64,000 nucleotides of DNA. Origin: CF-162 sp040882565 (lineage in GTDB: Bacteria; Chloroflexota; Dehalococcoidia; SM23-28-2; RBG-16-64-32). Position 1 is the first letter of the stretch; each line of letters starts with the position of its first letter. The position numbers were made by a program, and so were the translations under genes. Location of the stretch: positions 1 through 64,000 of the forward strand of contig JBBEAZ010000021.1 in assembly GCA_040882565.1 (NCBI GenBank), given 5' to 3'. Below are positions 1 through 7,700 of this stretch, in pieces. The notes under the pieces were generated by a model. That model was not told the origin of the DNA, did no database searches, and was given only the letters and a program-made list of their open reading frames with translations.

Positions 1-2
1 GG

Positions 3-935
3 CCTCGCCCCAAGCGTGAGCGCGAGGAGGAAGTCCTCGTCTGGCCGGACCTCGTTTTCGTTGAGTTCATCGCCGCGGTGCTCTTCACGATCACCTTCCT
101 GATCCTCTCGGTGTTCATGAACGCGCCGCTCCTCAACCGGGCCAACCCCGACGTCACCCCAAACCCCTCCAAAGCGCCCTGGTACTTCCTCAACCTCCAG
201 GAATTGCTCCTCCATATGGACAAGGCCTGGGCCGGCGTCCTCTTGCCGACCATCGCCCTCGTCTTCTTCGCCTCGATCCCCTACCTCGACCGCAGTCGCA
301 AGGCGCAGGGCGTCTGGTTCGGCACGAAGTACTCTGTGCGCCTCACCGTCATCTCGGCCGTCTACGCGGTCGTTGTCTGTGGCGCGCTGGTCTCCTTCGA
401 CGCCGGCGACCGGACTAAGAGTGAGTACCTCACACGCTGGATACCTTCTTGCGAGGCAGGCGCCGCGCACCAGGGCACGCCCTGCTTGACCGACCCGGAG
501 GGTGCGTCTCACACCGGCTTGATAACCACTAACGACTTCGCCACTCGCATGCGGATGAGCGTGCCGTTCCCTAAGATGCTCGGCGTCAACGACGGCCACC
601 TCGACTGGCCCGAAGACCTCGATAACATCCCCGTTCCCTTTAACAACATCTGCGGCAATATCGGCAGCTTCCATCTCTGGTGCGATATGAACATCAACGT
701 CCCGTCGACCTTCGCTCAGCAGGTGCTGCCGCTATCGATGATCGCCGTCCTCACGGTCGGGATTCTCTATGCCCTCTTCCGCGTCGGTTGGTTACGCACA
801 CGTCGCGACGTCTTCCTCGTGATGTTCACCGCTGTCATGGCCGCATATCTATCGCTCTCAATGATCGGCAGTTTCTTCCGCGGCGAAGGTCAGAACCTCA
901 TCTGGCCGTGGGAAATCAAGGTAGATGAAGGCTAA
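3..935 (+). CDS. Cytochrome b, C-terminal part (bc-type quinol:cytochrome c reductase), 5' truncated
   Basis: The reading frame is open to the left edge, so only the last 310 codons are seen. The segment NPSKAPWYFLNLQELLLHM is the conserved Qo-side motif of cytochrome b C-terminal/subunit IV proteins. It follows a membrane segment and is followed by further hydrophobic helices, with two more near the C-terminus. Between the helices sits an unusually long soluble stretch (about residues 140-235 of the visible part) with several cysteines (SCEAG, PCLTD, NICG, LWCDM), which is not typical of the family. The Rieske gene starts 15 nt after the TAA stop, so the two form a bc-complex operon. Role by family: membrane quinol oxidation and electron transfer to a cytochrome c or cupredoxin. 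Confidence 0.9.
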   Translation, partial: PRPKREREEEVLVWPDLVFVEFIAAVLFTITFLILSVFMNAPLLNRANPDVTPNPSKAPWYFLNLQELLLHMDKAWAGVLLPTIALVFFASIPYLDRSRKAQGVWFGTKYSVRLTVISAVYAVVVCGALVSFDAGDRTKSEYLTRWIPSCEAGAAHQGTPCLTDPEGASHTGLITTNDFATRMRMSVPFPKMLGVNDGHLDWPEDLDNIPVPFNNICGNIGSFHLWCDMNINVPSTFAQQVLPLSMIAVLTVGILYALFRVGWLRTRRDVFLVMFTAVMAAYLSLSMIGSFFRGEGQNLIWPWEIKVDEG

Positions 936-950
936 GGCGGAGGTTAAACG

Positions 951-1619
951 GTGACTGACGAAACCATCCCGGCAAGCACTCCGATAGCGGCGCCTGACCC
1001 AGCGCGCTCGCTTGTCGTCGACACACCGGTCGCCAAGCCCCTGCCCCGGCGCGAAGTAATTACGCGCCGCGTCTTCTTGCTTGGCGGCTTCTGGAGCGCT
1101 ATGAGCCTCGCTATCGTCGGCTTCCTCGGCGGCCCCCTGGACTTCATGTGGCCGCGCGGCGCCGGCGGCTTCGGCGGGCCAATCCCGGTTACTCCGGACC
1201 GCATCCCTGCAGAGGGCGGGGATCCCTTGCGCATCGTCGAAGGCCGCTTTTGGTTGCTCAACATCCCCGCCGGACCCACACGGGCGGGCGCAGACTCACC
1301 CGGCGGCTTGCTCGCGCTCTACCAGAAGTGTCCGCACCTCGGTTGCACGGTCCCTTACAGTGCGGGCTTCACGTTCGATCAGCAGAAGGGGTGGTTCCGC
1401 TGCCCCTGCCACGGCTCCACTTACTCGCGCGACGGCGGCGTCAAGGTCGCCGGCCCGGCGCCGCGGCCAATGGACGTCTTCCCACTCGCCGTCAACGACG
1501 ACCTCAGCATCACGGTGTCCACCGGCCGTCAGTTCGAGTTCACCGGCACGCCGGACAACCCGTCCCGCGCGGCGAAATACGAACCCGGCAGCGCGACGCC
1601 GGAACTAGAGAAGGCTTAG
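951..1619 (+). CDS. Rieske [2Fe-2S] iron-sulfur protein of the bc complex
   Basis: 222 residues from a GTG start preceded by a GGCGGAGG Shine-Dalgarno. An N-terminal Arg-rich stretch (PLPRREVITRR) precedes one transmembrane anchor (about residues 41-66), as in tail-anchored or Tat-routed Rieske proteins. Both cluster boxes are complete: CPHLGC (C127, H129, C132) and CPCHGS (C151, C153, H154), giving two Cys and two His ligands plus the disulfide pair. It lies between cytochrome b and a cytochrome c-cupredoxin gene, as expected for the high-potential arm of quinol:cytochrome c reductase. Confidence 0.95.
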   Translation: MTDETIPASTPIAAPDPARSLVVDTPVAKPLPRREVITRRVFLLGGFWSAMSLAIVGFLGGPLDFMWPRGAGGFGGPIPVTPDRIPAEGGDPLRIVEGRFWLLNIPAGPTRAGADSPGGLLALYQKCPHLGCTVPYSAGFTFDQQKGWFRCPCHGSTYSRDGGVKVAGPAPRPMDVFPLAVNDDLSITVSTGRQFEFTGTPDNPSRAAKYEPGSATPELEKA

Positions 1620-1630
1620 ACAGGGCATAG

Positions 1631-2794
1631 TTGAACACCGCCAAACAGGTCAACGTGATGATCGGCCTCCTCTTCGTGGGGCTATTCGGCACCTTCCTCT
1701 ATTTCCTCTTCGATAACGGCTTCAACGCCTTCGGCATCGACTTCGAAGGACGCGAGGCGGCAGCCGTCGCCCATCAGGAGAAGGTAAACGCCGAACGCGG
1801 CGGCTTCCTCTACGCCCGCAACTGCCGCGCCTGCCACGGCCTCACCGGCCAGGGCGCGATCGAGCGCGGCGGCCTCCCCGGCGCCCCCCTCAACGACGAT
1901 GCCAACCGCCCGCCGGAGTTGACAACCACAGAAGCCACCGCTCGCAAAGCTCGCCTCGCCGCCACCATCCACTGCGGGCGCGTTGGCACGCTCATGCCGG
2001 CCTGGTCTACCGAGGAAGGCGGGCCGCTCAACGAATTCCAGATCGAACAACTCGTCAAGCTGATCACCAGCGAGTTCTCCGAAGAAGCCTGGGAGCACGC
2101 CGTCGAGGAGGGCAACCACTCCGACCTCTTCGACCCCGGCAAACGCCTCGCCGAGGACATCGGCGAGGACGACACCACGATCACCCTCAACGACGCCTCC
2201 GGACTACTGAAGGAAGGCGTCCTGCGCATCGGCGGCGACGCGATTGATGAGGAGTACGAGATCCTGCTCGTCGTGGAAGTCGACGAGAACGAAAACACGG
2301 TCGAAGTCGAGCGCGCCGTCGATAACTCCTCCACCCTCGCCCACGAAGCCGGTGACATCGTCTACAACGGCCCGATCCCGGCGCCCGACAGCCCAATCAC
2401 CGGCGAGGCCCCGGCCGTTCCTCCCTGTGGCCAGTCCCCGGCTCAGCCTGCCGGCACGCCGGCACCGCCTGTCACCATCACCGGCGACGTTGCGCTAACC
2501 ATGGACGACAACTTATTCCAGTACGACGGCGCCAACAACCCGAACTTCGAGGTCGCTCCCGGCGACGCCGTGTCATTCGCGCTCACTAACGCGGGCGCCA
2601 ACCTGCACAACATGGTCATCACCGGGCCCGACGGCGAGTACGGCACTGACGACGACATCATCTCCGACCCGGACGCCATCGCCGGCGGCGAAGCGGGCAG
2701 CCTCGAGTTCGCGGCAGACGAAGCCGGCACCTTCCTCTACCAGTGCGACTTCCACCCCGACGCCATGCTCGGCGAAATTACCGTCACCGAGTAG
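1631..2794 (+). CDS. Membrane-anchored cytochrome c fused to a C-terminal cupredoxin
   Basis: 387 residues from a TTG start 11 nt after the Rieske stop. In order: an N-terminal transmembrane helix (residues ~8-27); a class I cytochrome c domain with heme motif CRACH and a distal Met in TLMPAW; a short beta-rich insert (about residues 180-250, TITLNDASGLL... then VEVERAVDN); a Pro/Ala-rich linker; and a plastocyanin-like domain (about 280-387). The last domain keeps a type 1 copper set: His in LHNMVI, Cys-x-x-His in YQCDFHP and Met in DAML. As the third gene of the bc-complex operon it probably accepts electrons from the Rieske protein and may pass them on through its own copper domain. That internal relay is inference. 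Confidence 0.85.
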   Translation: MNTAKQVNVMIGLLFVGLFGTFLYFLFDNGFNAFGIDFEGREAAAVAHQEKVNAERGGFLYARNCRACHGLTGQGAIERGGLPGAPLNDDANRPPELTTTEATARKARLAATIHCGRVGTLMPAWSTEEGGPLNEFQIEQLVKLITSEFSEEAWEHAVEEGNHSDLFDPGKRLAEDIGEDDTTITLNDASGLLKEGVLRIGGDAIDEEYEILLVVEVDENENTVEVERAVDNSSTLAHEAGDIVYNGPIPAPDSPITGEAPAVPPCGQSPAQPAGTPAPPVTITGDVALTMDDNLFQYDGANNPNFEVAPGDAVSFALTNAGANLHNMVITGPDGEYGTDDDIISDPDAIAGGEAGSLEFAADEAGTFLYQCDFHPDAMLGEITVTE

Positions 2795-2852
2795 CCCCCG
2801 CTCACCCTCTCGGGTGTTATCCTCGACCGGAACGCACCCGGACACACACGTA

Positions 2853-3335
2853 ATGCGCCTGCTTTCACTCGTCGCCGCCATCCTCCTCACAGCTGCCCTC
2901 CTCGCAGCCTGCGCTGACGACGACTCCGGCGACGAGACCACCGCCGACGCCAGCCTCACCGAAGCCGCAGCGACGTCTCAGGCCGCCGCCCCCGTCCAGC
3001 CCGAACCGGCTCAGGAAGTCGACGACGAGGTAACCGCGGCCACGGACGACACGACCGAAGTCCGCCTGCAGGACAATCAGTTCGAACCGAACAACCTGGG
3101 CGTCCCGCTCGGCGGCGCTGTGACCTTCTTTTTCACCAACGACGACTCGGCGCAGCACAGCTTCCGAGTCGCCGGCATCGACGGGCAGTACGACACCGAA
3201 GACGACGCCGCCATCGAATCCATCGGACCAGGCAACGTCGGCCAACTAACCTTCTCAGGCGCCGCCCCCGGGGAATTCACCTTCCGCTGCGACTTCCACC
3301 CCGGCAGCATGGGCGGCGTCATCACCGTCGAATAG
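2853..3335 (+). CDS. Cupredoxin-domain lipoprotein
   Basis: 160 residues from the ATG at 2853. This start gives a perfect lipoprotein signal peptide, MRLLSLVAAILLTAALLAAC, so Cys20 is the predicted lipidation site. An acidic, Ala/Glu-rich linker leads to a plastocyanin-like domain with the copper ligands His (AQHSFRV), Cys and His (FRCDFHP) and Met (GSMGG). This domain resembles the C-terminal domain of the preceding gene product (GQYDTEDD versus GEYGTDDD, CDFHP in both), suggesting a duplication. Likely a surface-anchored electron carrier linked to the bc complex. An in-frame upstream GTG at 2814 would bury the signal peptide and was not chosen. Confidence 0.8.
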   Translation: MRLLSLVAAILLTAALLAACADDDSGDETTADASLTEAAATSQAAAPVQPEPAQEVDDEVTAATDDTTEVRLQDNQFEPNNLGVPLGGAVTFFFTNDDSAQHSFRVAGIDGQYDTEDDAAIESIGPGNVGQLTFSGAAPGEFTFRCDFHPGSMGGVITVE

Positions 3336-3345
3336 ACACGGACGC

Positions 3346-3370
3346 CTGCGGCTGGCCCTCGTAGCCGCAG
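3346..3370 (+). terminator. Hairpin after the bc-complex operon
   Basis: CTGCGGCT (3346-3353) and AGCCGCAG (3363-3370) form a perfect 8-bp stem with a 9-nt loop, 10 nt after the lipoprotein stop. No T-tract follows, so termination is uncertain. The right arm is also the start of a short sequence repeated near 5129. Confidence 0.35.
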
Positions 3371-3404
3371 CGGCTTCAGCCCTGCTTCAAATCAACCCTA
3401 CGCC
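3361..3404. repeat. Short direct repeat on one side of the ABC-F gene
   Basis: The sequence GTAGCCGCAGCGGCTTCAGC, continuing with CCTGCTTCAAATCAACCCT, recurs with small changes at 5128-5186 on the other side of the ABC-F gene (GTAGCCGCAGCGGCTCTCGC, then CAGCCCTGCCTCAAATCAAT). Both copies are in the same orientation. No transposase lies between them. Confidence 0.55.
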
Positions 3405-3467
3405 CCGCCAGACCGTAGCTCCCCACCTCTCTATCCGAATGCCCCGCCGACCACAGCCCCTGCCCGT

Positions 3468-5090
3468 CTAAGAGCCCCTCCCCAACCTCACCTTCCGCGC
3501 CGGCTCCTTCCGCCGGTCGATCAGCTCCCGGCACTCCCCGTCGCTCACCTCGTACACCCGCGTCGCCACCCGGTCAAGGATTCCCGGGTCGTGCGCCGCG
3601 CAAATGATCGTGCCGTCGTACTCCGCCAGCACCTCGATCAGCTTGCGCCGCGTCGTGCGGTCTAGGTGGTTCGTCGGCTCGTCCAGTACCAGCACATTCG
3701 TCGGCTGCACCGTCAGCTTCGCCAGCGCCACCCGGCTGCGCTCGCCACCCGACAGCGTCGCGATGCGTTGAAATACGTCATCGCCGCGAAAGAGGAATTG
3801 GCCCAGCACCGTCCGTAGCTTCTCGTCGCGCTCCAGCGGCGCCGCCTCACGCACCTCTTCCAGCGGCGTCTTCTCCGGGTCCAGCGCTTCGTCCTGGTGC
3901 TGATCGTAGTACCCGCGTCGTGCCAGGTCAGCCCACCGCACGCTGCCCTCAGACGGCCGCATCTGCTCCGCCGCAATCTTCAGCAGCGTCGACTTCCCGC
4001 TCCCATTCGGCCCCACCAGCACGACCTTCTGCCCCCGCTCCACGTGCAGGTTCACATCCACCAGCACCACGTGATCGCCGCCACGCCCATCCGGATACAC
4101 ATGGCCAATGTGCTCCAGGAACAGCACATCGTTCTCCGTGCGCCCCTGCGCTGTCAGCCCGATGTGCACTTCCGACTCCTTGCGCGGTCGCTCGATGCGC
4201 TCGATCTTCTCGATCATCTTCCGCCTCGCCTGCGCCACACTCGTCTTGCCGGGCTTCGCGATGAAGCGGGTGATGAAGCGCTCTTGCTTCGCCAGGTACT
4301 TCTCCTGGCGTCCGGCCGCCTTGTCGATCTGCTCGAGCTTCGCAGCCTTCGTCCGCTGATAGTCCGTGTAGTTGCCGTGATACAGCTCTACGACGCCTTC
4401 CCGCATCTCGAGGATCCTGTTCGCCACACGGTCCAGGATCTCGCCGTCGTGCGTTACGATCAGCAGCGCGCCCTTGAACTCCTCGAGGTCGCTTGCCAAC
4501 CAGTCACGCGCAGCCTTGTCCAGGTGGTTCGTCGGCTCGTCCAGCAGCATGTTGTCCGGCCGCCGCACCAGCACCTTCGCCAGCGCGATCCGCATCTGCC
4601 AACCACCGCTGAACGCCCCGCAGCGCTTCTGCCGGTCCGGCACCGAAAACCCCAGCCCGTCCAGCACGCGCCCGATCCGCGACTCGATCCGGTAACCGTC
4701 CATCTGCTCGAACGCCTCGAACAGCGAAGCCTGCTCCTCGATCAATGCGTCGATGTCGCCGTCACCTTTTTCGAGCGCCGTCGCGATCTCCAGCAGACGC
4801 AGCTCAATCCGCCGCGCGTCCGGAAACGCCGTCCACATCTCCTCGAACAGCGTATTGCGGCTCTCGACCCCGGCTTCCTGCTTCAGATAGCCAAACCCAT
4901 TGCCGCCCGAGACGCCCGCGCTCCCATCGTCCGGCTCATCCTCACCCGCGATGATCTCGAGCAGCGTCGTCTTGCCCGCGCCGTTCGGCCCCACCAGCCC
5001 CGCGCGCTCCCCCTTGCCCACGTTGAACGTAACGCCCTGGAGCACGTCCAGCCCGCCAAACGCCCGCGTCACCGATTCCGCGAAAAGCAT
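3468..5090 (-). CDS. ABC-F family ATPase (ribosome-associated, Ettan/Uup-like)
   Basis: 540 residues with two ABC domains and no membrane segment. Domain 1 has Walker A GPNGAGKTTLL, signature SGGWQMRIALAK and Walker B MLLDEPTNHLD. A charged interdomain linker follows (about residues 240-300, rich in Lys, Glu and Arg). Domain 2 has GPNGSGKSTLL, LSGGERSRVALAK and VLVLDEPTNHLD. This architecture is that of ABC-F translation factors, which bind the ribosomal E site, rather than of transporters. No resistance or export gene is nearby. A TACACT box lies 10 nt before the ATG with no clear Shine-Dalgarno. The exact subfamily cannot be set from the sequence alone. Confidence 0.92.
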   Translation of the reverse strand: MLFAESVTRAFGGLDVLQGVTFNVGKGERAGLVGPNGAGKTTLLEIIAGEDEPDDGSAGVSGGNGFGYLKQEAGVESRNTLFEEMWTAFPDARRIELRLLEIATALEKGDGDIDALIEEQASLFEAFEQMDGYRIESRIGRVLDGLGFSVPDRQKRCGAFSGGWQMRIALAKVLVRRPDNMLLDEPTNHLDKAARDWLASDLEEFKGALLIVTHDGEILDRVANRILEMREGVVELYHGNYTDYQRTKAAKLEQIDKAAGRQEKYLAKQERFITRFIAKPGKTSVAQARRKMIEKIERIERPRKESEVHIGLTAQGRTENDVLFLEHIGHVYPDGRGGDHVVLVDVNLHVERGQKVVLVGPNGSGKSTLLKIAAEQMRPSEGSVRWADLARRGYYDQHQDEALDPEKTPLEEVREAAPLERDEKLRTVLGQFLFRGDDVFQRIATLSGGERSRVALAKLTVQPTNVLVLDEPTNHLDRTTRRKLIEVLAEYDGTIICAAHDPGILDRVATRVYEVSDGECRELIDRRKEPARKVRLGRGS

Positions 5091-5127
5091 GACAGCAGCT
5101 AGTGTATCGCGACCCCCGAACCCACCT

Positions 5128-5186
5128 GTAGCCGCAGCGGCTCTCGCCCGTCTGGGTCAGCCCTGCCTCAAATCAATCCACGCCTC
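5128..5186. repeat. Second copy of the short repeat flanking the ABC-F gene
   Basis: Degenerate direct copy of 3361-3404, with an insertion (CTCGCCCGTCTGGGT) between the GTAGCCGCAGCGGCT core and the CAGCCCTGCCTCAAATCAAT part. Confidence 0.5.
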
Positions 5187-5231
5187 GTAGACCACACCCC
5201 CTCCACACTCTGAAAAACACCCCGCCCAAGG

Positions 5232-5260
5232 GTATAGACGTGCTGCTGGCACGTCTATAC
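5232..5260. repeat. Perfect 12-bp inverted repeat
   Basis: GTATAGACGTGC (5232-5243) and GCACGTCTATAC (5249-5260) are exact reverse complements separated by TGCTG. The palindrome lies about 140 bp upstream of the minus-strand ABC-F gene. It could be an operator or an RNA hairpin; nothing in the sequence decides. Confidence 0.6.
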
Positions 5261-5300
5261 GCCGCGTCAAACGATATGCGCGGGGCCATGTGCTACAACG

Positions 5301-5355
5301 CGCGCTCTCCCGCCAACGCAAGGTGCAGCGGAGCCCCTGCCGGGGGGTTCGGGGG
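5301..5355 (+). repeat. GC-rich double-hairpin repeat (family A), cut by the assembly gap
   Basis: Contains AAGGTGCAGCGGAGCCCCTG from 5320 and runs into the N stretch. The 55 bases 5301-5355 are identical to 5456-5510 on the other side of the gap. Confidence 0.85.
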
Positions 5356-5455
5356 NNNNNNNNNNNNNNNNNNNNNNNNNNNNNNNNNNNNNNNNNNNNN
5401 NNNNNNNNNNNNNNNNNNNNNNNNNNNNNNNNNNNNNNNNNNNNNNNNNNNNNNN
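5356..5455. other. Assembly gap of 100 N
   Basis: Exactly 100 unknown bases, the usual placeholder for a gap of unknown size. Both sides carry the same 55-base sequence, so the gap lies within or next to a family A repeat. No gene content can be inferred. The rest of 5091-5841 holds only repeats and unassigned GC-rich sequence. Confidence 0.98.
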
Positions 5456-5521
5456 CGCGCTCTCCCGCCAACGCAAGGTGCAGCGGAGCCCCTGCCGGGG
5501 GGTTCGGGGGTGTCCCCCCGA
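5456..5521 (+). repeat. Family A repeat copy after the gap
   Basis: Starts with the 55-mer shared with 5301-5355 and adds the second hairpin (GGGGG TGT CCCCC). The first hairpin is broken here (GCAGCGGAGCCCCTGC), unlike most other copies. Confidence 0.85.
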
Positions 5522-5666
5522 TCAATCCAAAATCTCTTGGGGTTGGTGAGGGCAGCACGAGGCCCGCAGGGGCACAGGCGGAGCCCGACCTCAAGCCGCT
5601 CCACCATACCGTCCGGCGAATCGCCATCACCCCTCACATCCTAGATATCGCCCAAGGACCAACGCC

Positions 5667-5750
5667 AAGGTGCAGCGGAGCCGCTGCCGGGGGGTTCGGG
5701 GGGTGTCCCCCCGAGAACCCCGTTCCTCTCGGGGTGGGGCGGGGTGGGGC
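5667..5750 (+). repeat. Family A repeat with G-quadruplex-capable tail
   Basis: AAGGTGCAGCGGAGCCGCTG opens the element. GCAGCG/CGCTGC can form hairpin 1, and CGGGGGG TGT CCCCCCG forms hairpin 2 (ends 5713). A G-rich tail follows with four G4 runs separated by single bases (5731-5749, GGGGTGGGGCGGGGTGGGG). The surrounding intergenic stretch holds no gene. Confidence 0.85.
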
Positions 5751-5795
5751 GTCGCCACGTCGGTGGCGGGAACCGCAACACTCTCACACACACGA

Positions 5796-5817
5796 ACGCC
5801 GCCCTCTCGGGCGGCGT
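5796..5817 (-). terminator. Hairpin downstream of the small membrane protein gene
   Basis: ACGCCGCCC (5796-5804) pairs perfectly with GGGCGGCGT (5809-5817) around a TCTC loop, 25 nt after the minus-strand stop at 5842. No T-tract follows on the minus strand. Confidence 0.5.
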
Positions 5818-5841
5818 CACGCGGGAAAGGATTGCGAACTG

Positions 5842-6162
5842 CTAGATGTCGATCTCGTCGCCGGCCAGCCGGCTGCGCACGAACAGGAACGCGACCAGCG
5901 CCGCAAACAGCGCCCCGGCCACGAAGAACCGTCGCGGGTGGCCCGTGATGTACCCCCGCACGCCACCGCGCCAGTGCGGGTCCACGCGCGCAGCCGAGCC
6001 TTCCAGCACATGAGCGGCCTTTTCGCCGCCGCGCTCGACCAACCCCGCCGCCTGCTTCGCCGTATCGCGGATCAGCGTGCTCGTTCGGTCCAGCGCGACG
6101 GCCGTCGCCTCGCGCCCGGTCGTCACGGTCTCTTTTGCCTTCGTTGCTGCATCTGTGCTCAT
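5842..6162 (-). CDS. Small membrane protein of unknown function
   Basis: 106 residues. The ATG at 6162 was chosen because AGGAGG lies 7 nt upstream; the frame extends further back but without a better start. The N-terminal two thirds is Ala/Thr/Arg-rich and likely helical (TREATAVALDRTSTLIRDTA...). One transmembrane helix near the C-terminus (FFVAGALFAALVAFLFV) is followed by a short charged tail. The layout resembles small phasin- or YtxH-like helical membrane proteins, but I do not recognise a family. It is monocistronic, with hairpins on both sides. Confidence 0.7.
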   Translation of the reverse strand: MSTDAATKAKETVTTGREATAVALDRTSTLIRDTAKQAAGLVERGGEKAAHVLEGSAARVDPHWRGGVRGYITGHPRRFFVAGALFAALVAFLFVRSRLAGDEIDI

Positions 6163-6261
6163 AAATAGTCCTCCTGTCCTTCCATTGTCGCCTCTCCCAC
6201 AGGTCACGTGCGCAAACTAAGATGCCGGAACCATAACAATCGCCTCCAAACCAGCACACAC

Positions 6262-6284
6262 AAAAACGCCGCCCAAAGGGCGGC
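6262..6284 (-). terminator. Rho-independent terminator of trxA-trxB
   Basis: On the minus strand GCCGCCC TTT GGGCGGC (7-bp stem) is followed by GTTTTT, 24 nt after the trxB stop. A classical intrinsic terminator. Confidence 0.85.
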
Positions 6285-6308
6285 ATTCGTACAGGAAAGA
6301 AGACTTGG

Positions 6309-7295
6309 TTAGTTAGCCGTCGCCGGTTCAGCCGATTCGGTCGGCGTCTGCGCCAGCGGCTCATAGTCCGGGAATGCCTCGCGGATGTAGTGGTCCGCGC
6401 CGATCGCAGCGGTTACGCCGTCACCAACAGACGTCGCCACCTGCCGCGCGCTGTTCTGGCGGATGTCGCCCGCGGCGAACAGACCCGGCTTCGGCGTCCG
6501 CATCCAGTCGTCGACGATGACGTGCCCGCCAGCGTCCTTCGGCACTAGGTCGCCGAGGAAGTCCGTATTCGGGTGCTGACCGATGAAGATGAAGACCGCC
6601 GATATCGGCATCTCGCTCTCCTCGCCGGTAACCACATCCTTCACCGTGACGGCCCTCACTTGCTCATCGCCCAGTATCTCAGTGATGATCGAGTTCCACC
6701 GGAACGCGATCTTCGCGTTGGCGAACGCCCGCTCCTGCAGGATCGCCGAGGCGCGCAGCTCGTCACGCCGGTGCACAACTGTCGCTTTCGAGACGTAGCG
6801 CGTCGTGAAGATGCCCTCGTCCAGCGCCGCGTCGCCGCCACCGACGACCACCGCTTCCTGTTCCTTGAAGAACGCCGCGTCACACGTCGCGCAGTACGAG
6901 ACTCCCTTGCCGGTCAGTTTCTCCTCACCGGGGATGCCGAGCTTGTTGTACTCCGCCCCCGTCGTCAGGATCACCGCCTTGCCGTTGAAGTCGCCGTCGT
7001 TCGTGTGCACGGTCCAGAGGTCGCCGGTCTGCTCGATGCTCTTGACCTCAAGGTACTCGGTCTTCATCCCGTAGCTCGCAGCCTGCTCCTGCATCGCCTG
7101 CGCCAGGTCGAACCCGTTGATGCTGGCGATGCCGGGGTAGTTCTCTACAAGCTCCGTCAGCGCGATCTGCCCGCCGACGACGCCCTTCTCGATCAGCAGG
7201 GTCCGGTGCCGGCCACGCGCCGCATAGACACCGGCGGCTAGTCCAGCCGGACCGCCGCCGAGGATGATGACATCGTATTCGCGGGTGTCCACCAT
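6309..7295 (-). CDS. trxB: Thioredoxin reductase (NADPH)
   Basis: 328 residues, the usual size. The FAD-binding GGGPAG (13-18) lies near the N-terminus. The redox-active disulfide CATC (C135, C138) sits inside the NADPH domain, whose nucleotide loop is GGGDAA (152-157). The C-terminal FAD motif is GLFAAGDIR. The ATG follows the trxA stop directly, so the two genes are cotranscribed and probably coupled. It reduces thioredoxin with NADPH in the cytoplasm. A short Thr/Glu/Ala-rich tail ends the protein. Confidence 0.96.
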   Translation of the reverse strand: MVDTREYDVIILGGGPAGLAAGVYAARGRHRTLLIEKGVVGGQIALTELVENYPGIASINGFDLAQAMQEQAASYGMKTEYLEVKSIEQTGDLWTVHTNDGDFNGKAVILTTGAEYNKLGIPGEEKLTGKGVSYCATCDAAFFKEQEAVVVGGGDAALDEGIFTTRYVSKATVVHRRDELRASAILQERAFANAKIAFRWNSIITEILGDEQVRAVTVKDVVTGEESEMPISAVFIFIGQHPNTDFLGDLVPKDAGGHVIVDDWMRTPKPGLFAAGDIRQNSARQVATSVGDGVTAAIGADHYIREAFPDYEPLAQTPTESAEPATAN

Positions 7296-7622
7296 TTACG
7301 CCAGCGCCTTCTCCAACGACTTCTTCAGCTCGCTCTTGGGGCGGAAGCCGATCACCTGGTCGACGGCCTCGCCGCCCTTGAAGACCATGATCGTCGGGAT
7401 GCTGCGGATTCCGTACTTGGAGGCCGTCTCGACGTTGTCGTCGGTGTTCAGCTTGACGAACTTCACCTGGCCATCGTATTCCGTGGCCAGCTCATCGACG
7501 ATCGGGGCCACCATTCGGCAGGGCCCGCACCAGGGCGCCCAGAAATCCACCAGCACCGGCGTGTCCGCCATCAGCACCTCTGCGTTCCACTCGCTGTCGT
7601 TTACGTTCTGGGGCTTAGCCAT
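7296..7622 (-). CDS. trxA: Thioredoxin
   Basis: 108 residues with the canonical WAPWCGPCR active site (C32, C35), the cis-Pro segment RSIPTIMVF and the standard alpha/beta length. A GAGGAGG Shine-Dalgarno stands before the ATG. It is first gene of the trxA-trxB pair and supplies reducing power for cytoplasmic disulfide exchange. Its upstream region is shared with the divergent csoR-like gene, so the metal sensor might also touch trx expression; that is inference. Confidence 0.97.
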   Translation of the reverse strand: MAKPQNVNDSEWNAEVLMADTPVLVDFWAPWCGPCRMVAPIVDELATEYDGQVKFVKLNTDDNVETASKYGIRSIPTIMVFKGGEAVDQVIGFRPKSELKKSLEKALA

Positions 7623-7700
7623 CGAATCCTCCTCAGGTTACTTGGCGAACCAGTTTCGCTTCCATCGGCCAGGGCCTGCCTCGTGTTACAGGAAGCTTAC

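Noticed and set aside
3897..5102. 401-codon plus-strand frame opposite the ABC-F gene
   Set aside because: Composition typical of an antisense frame; the minus-strand ABC-F has full motif support.
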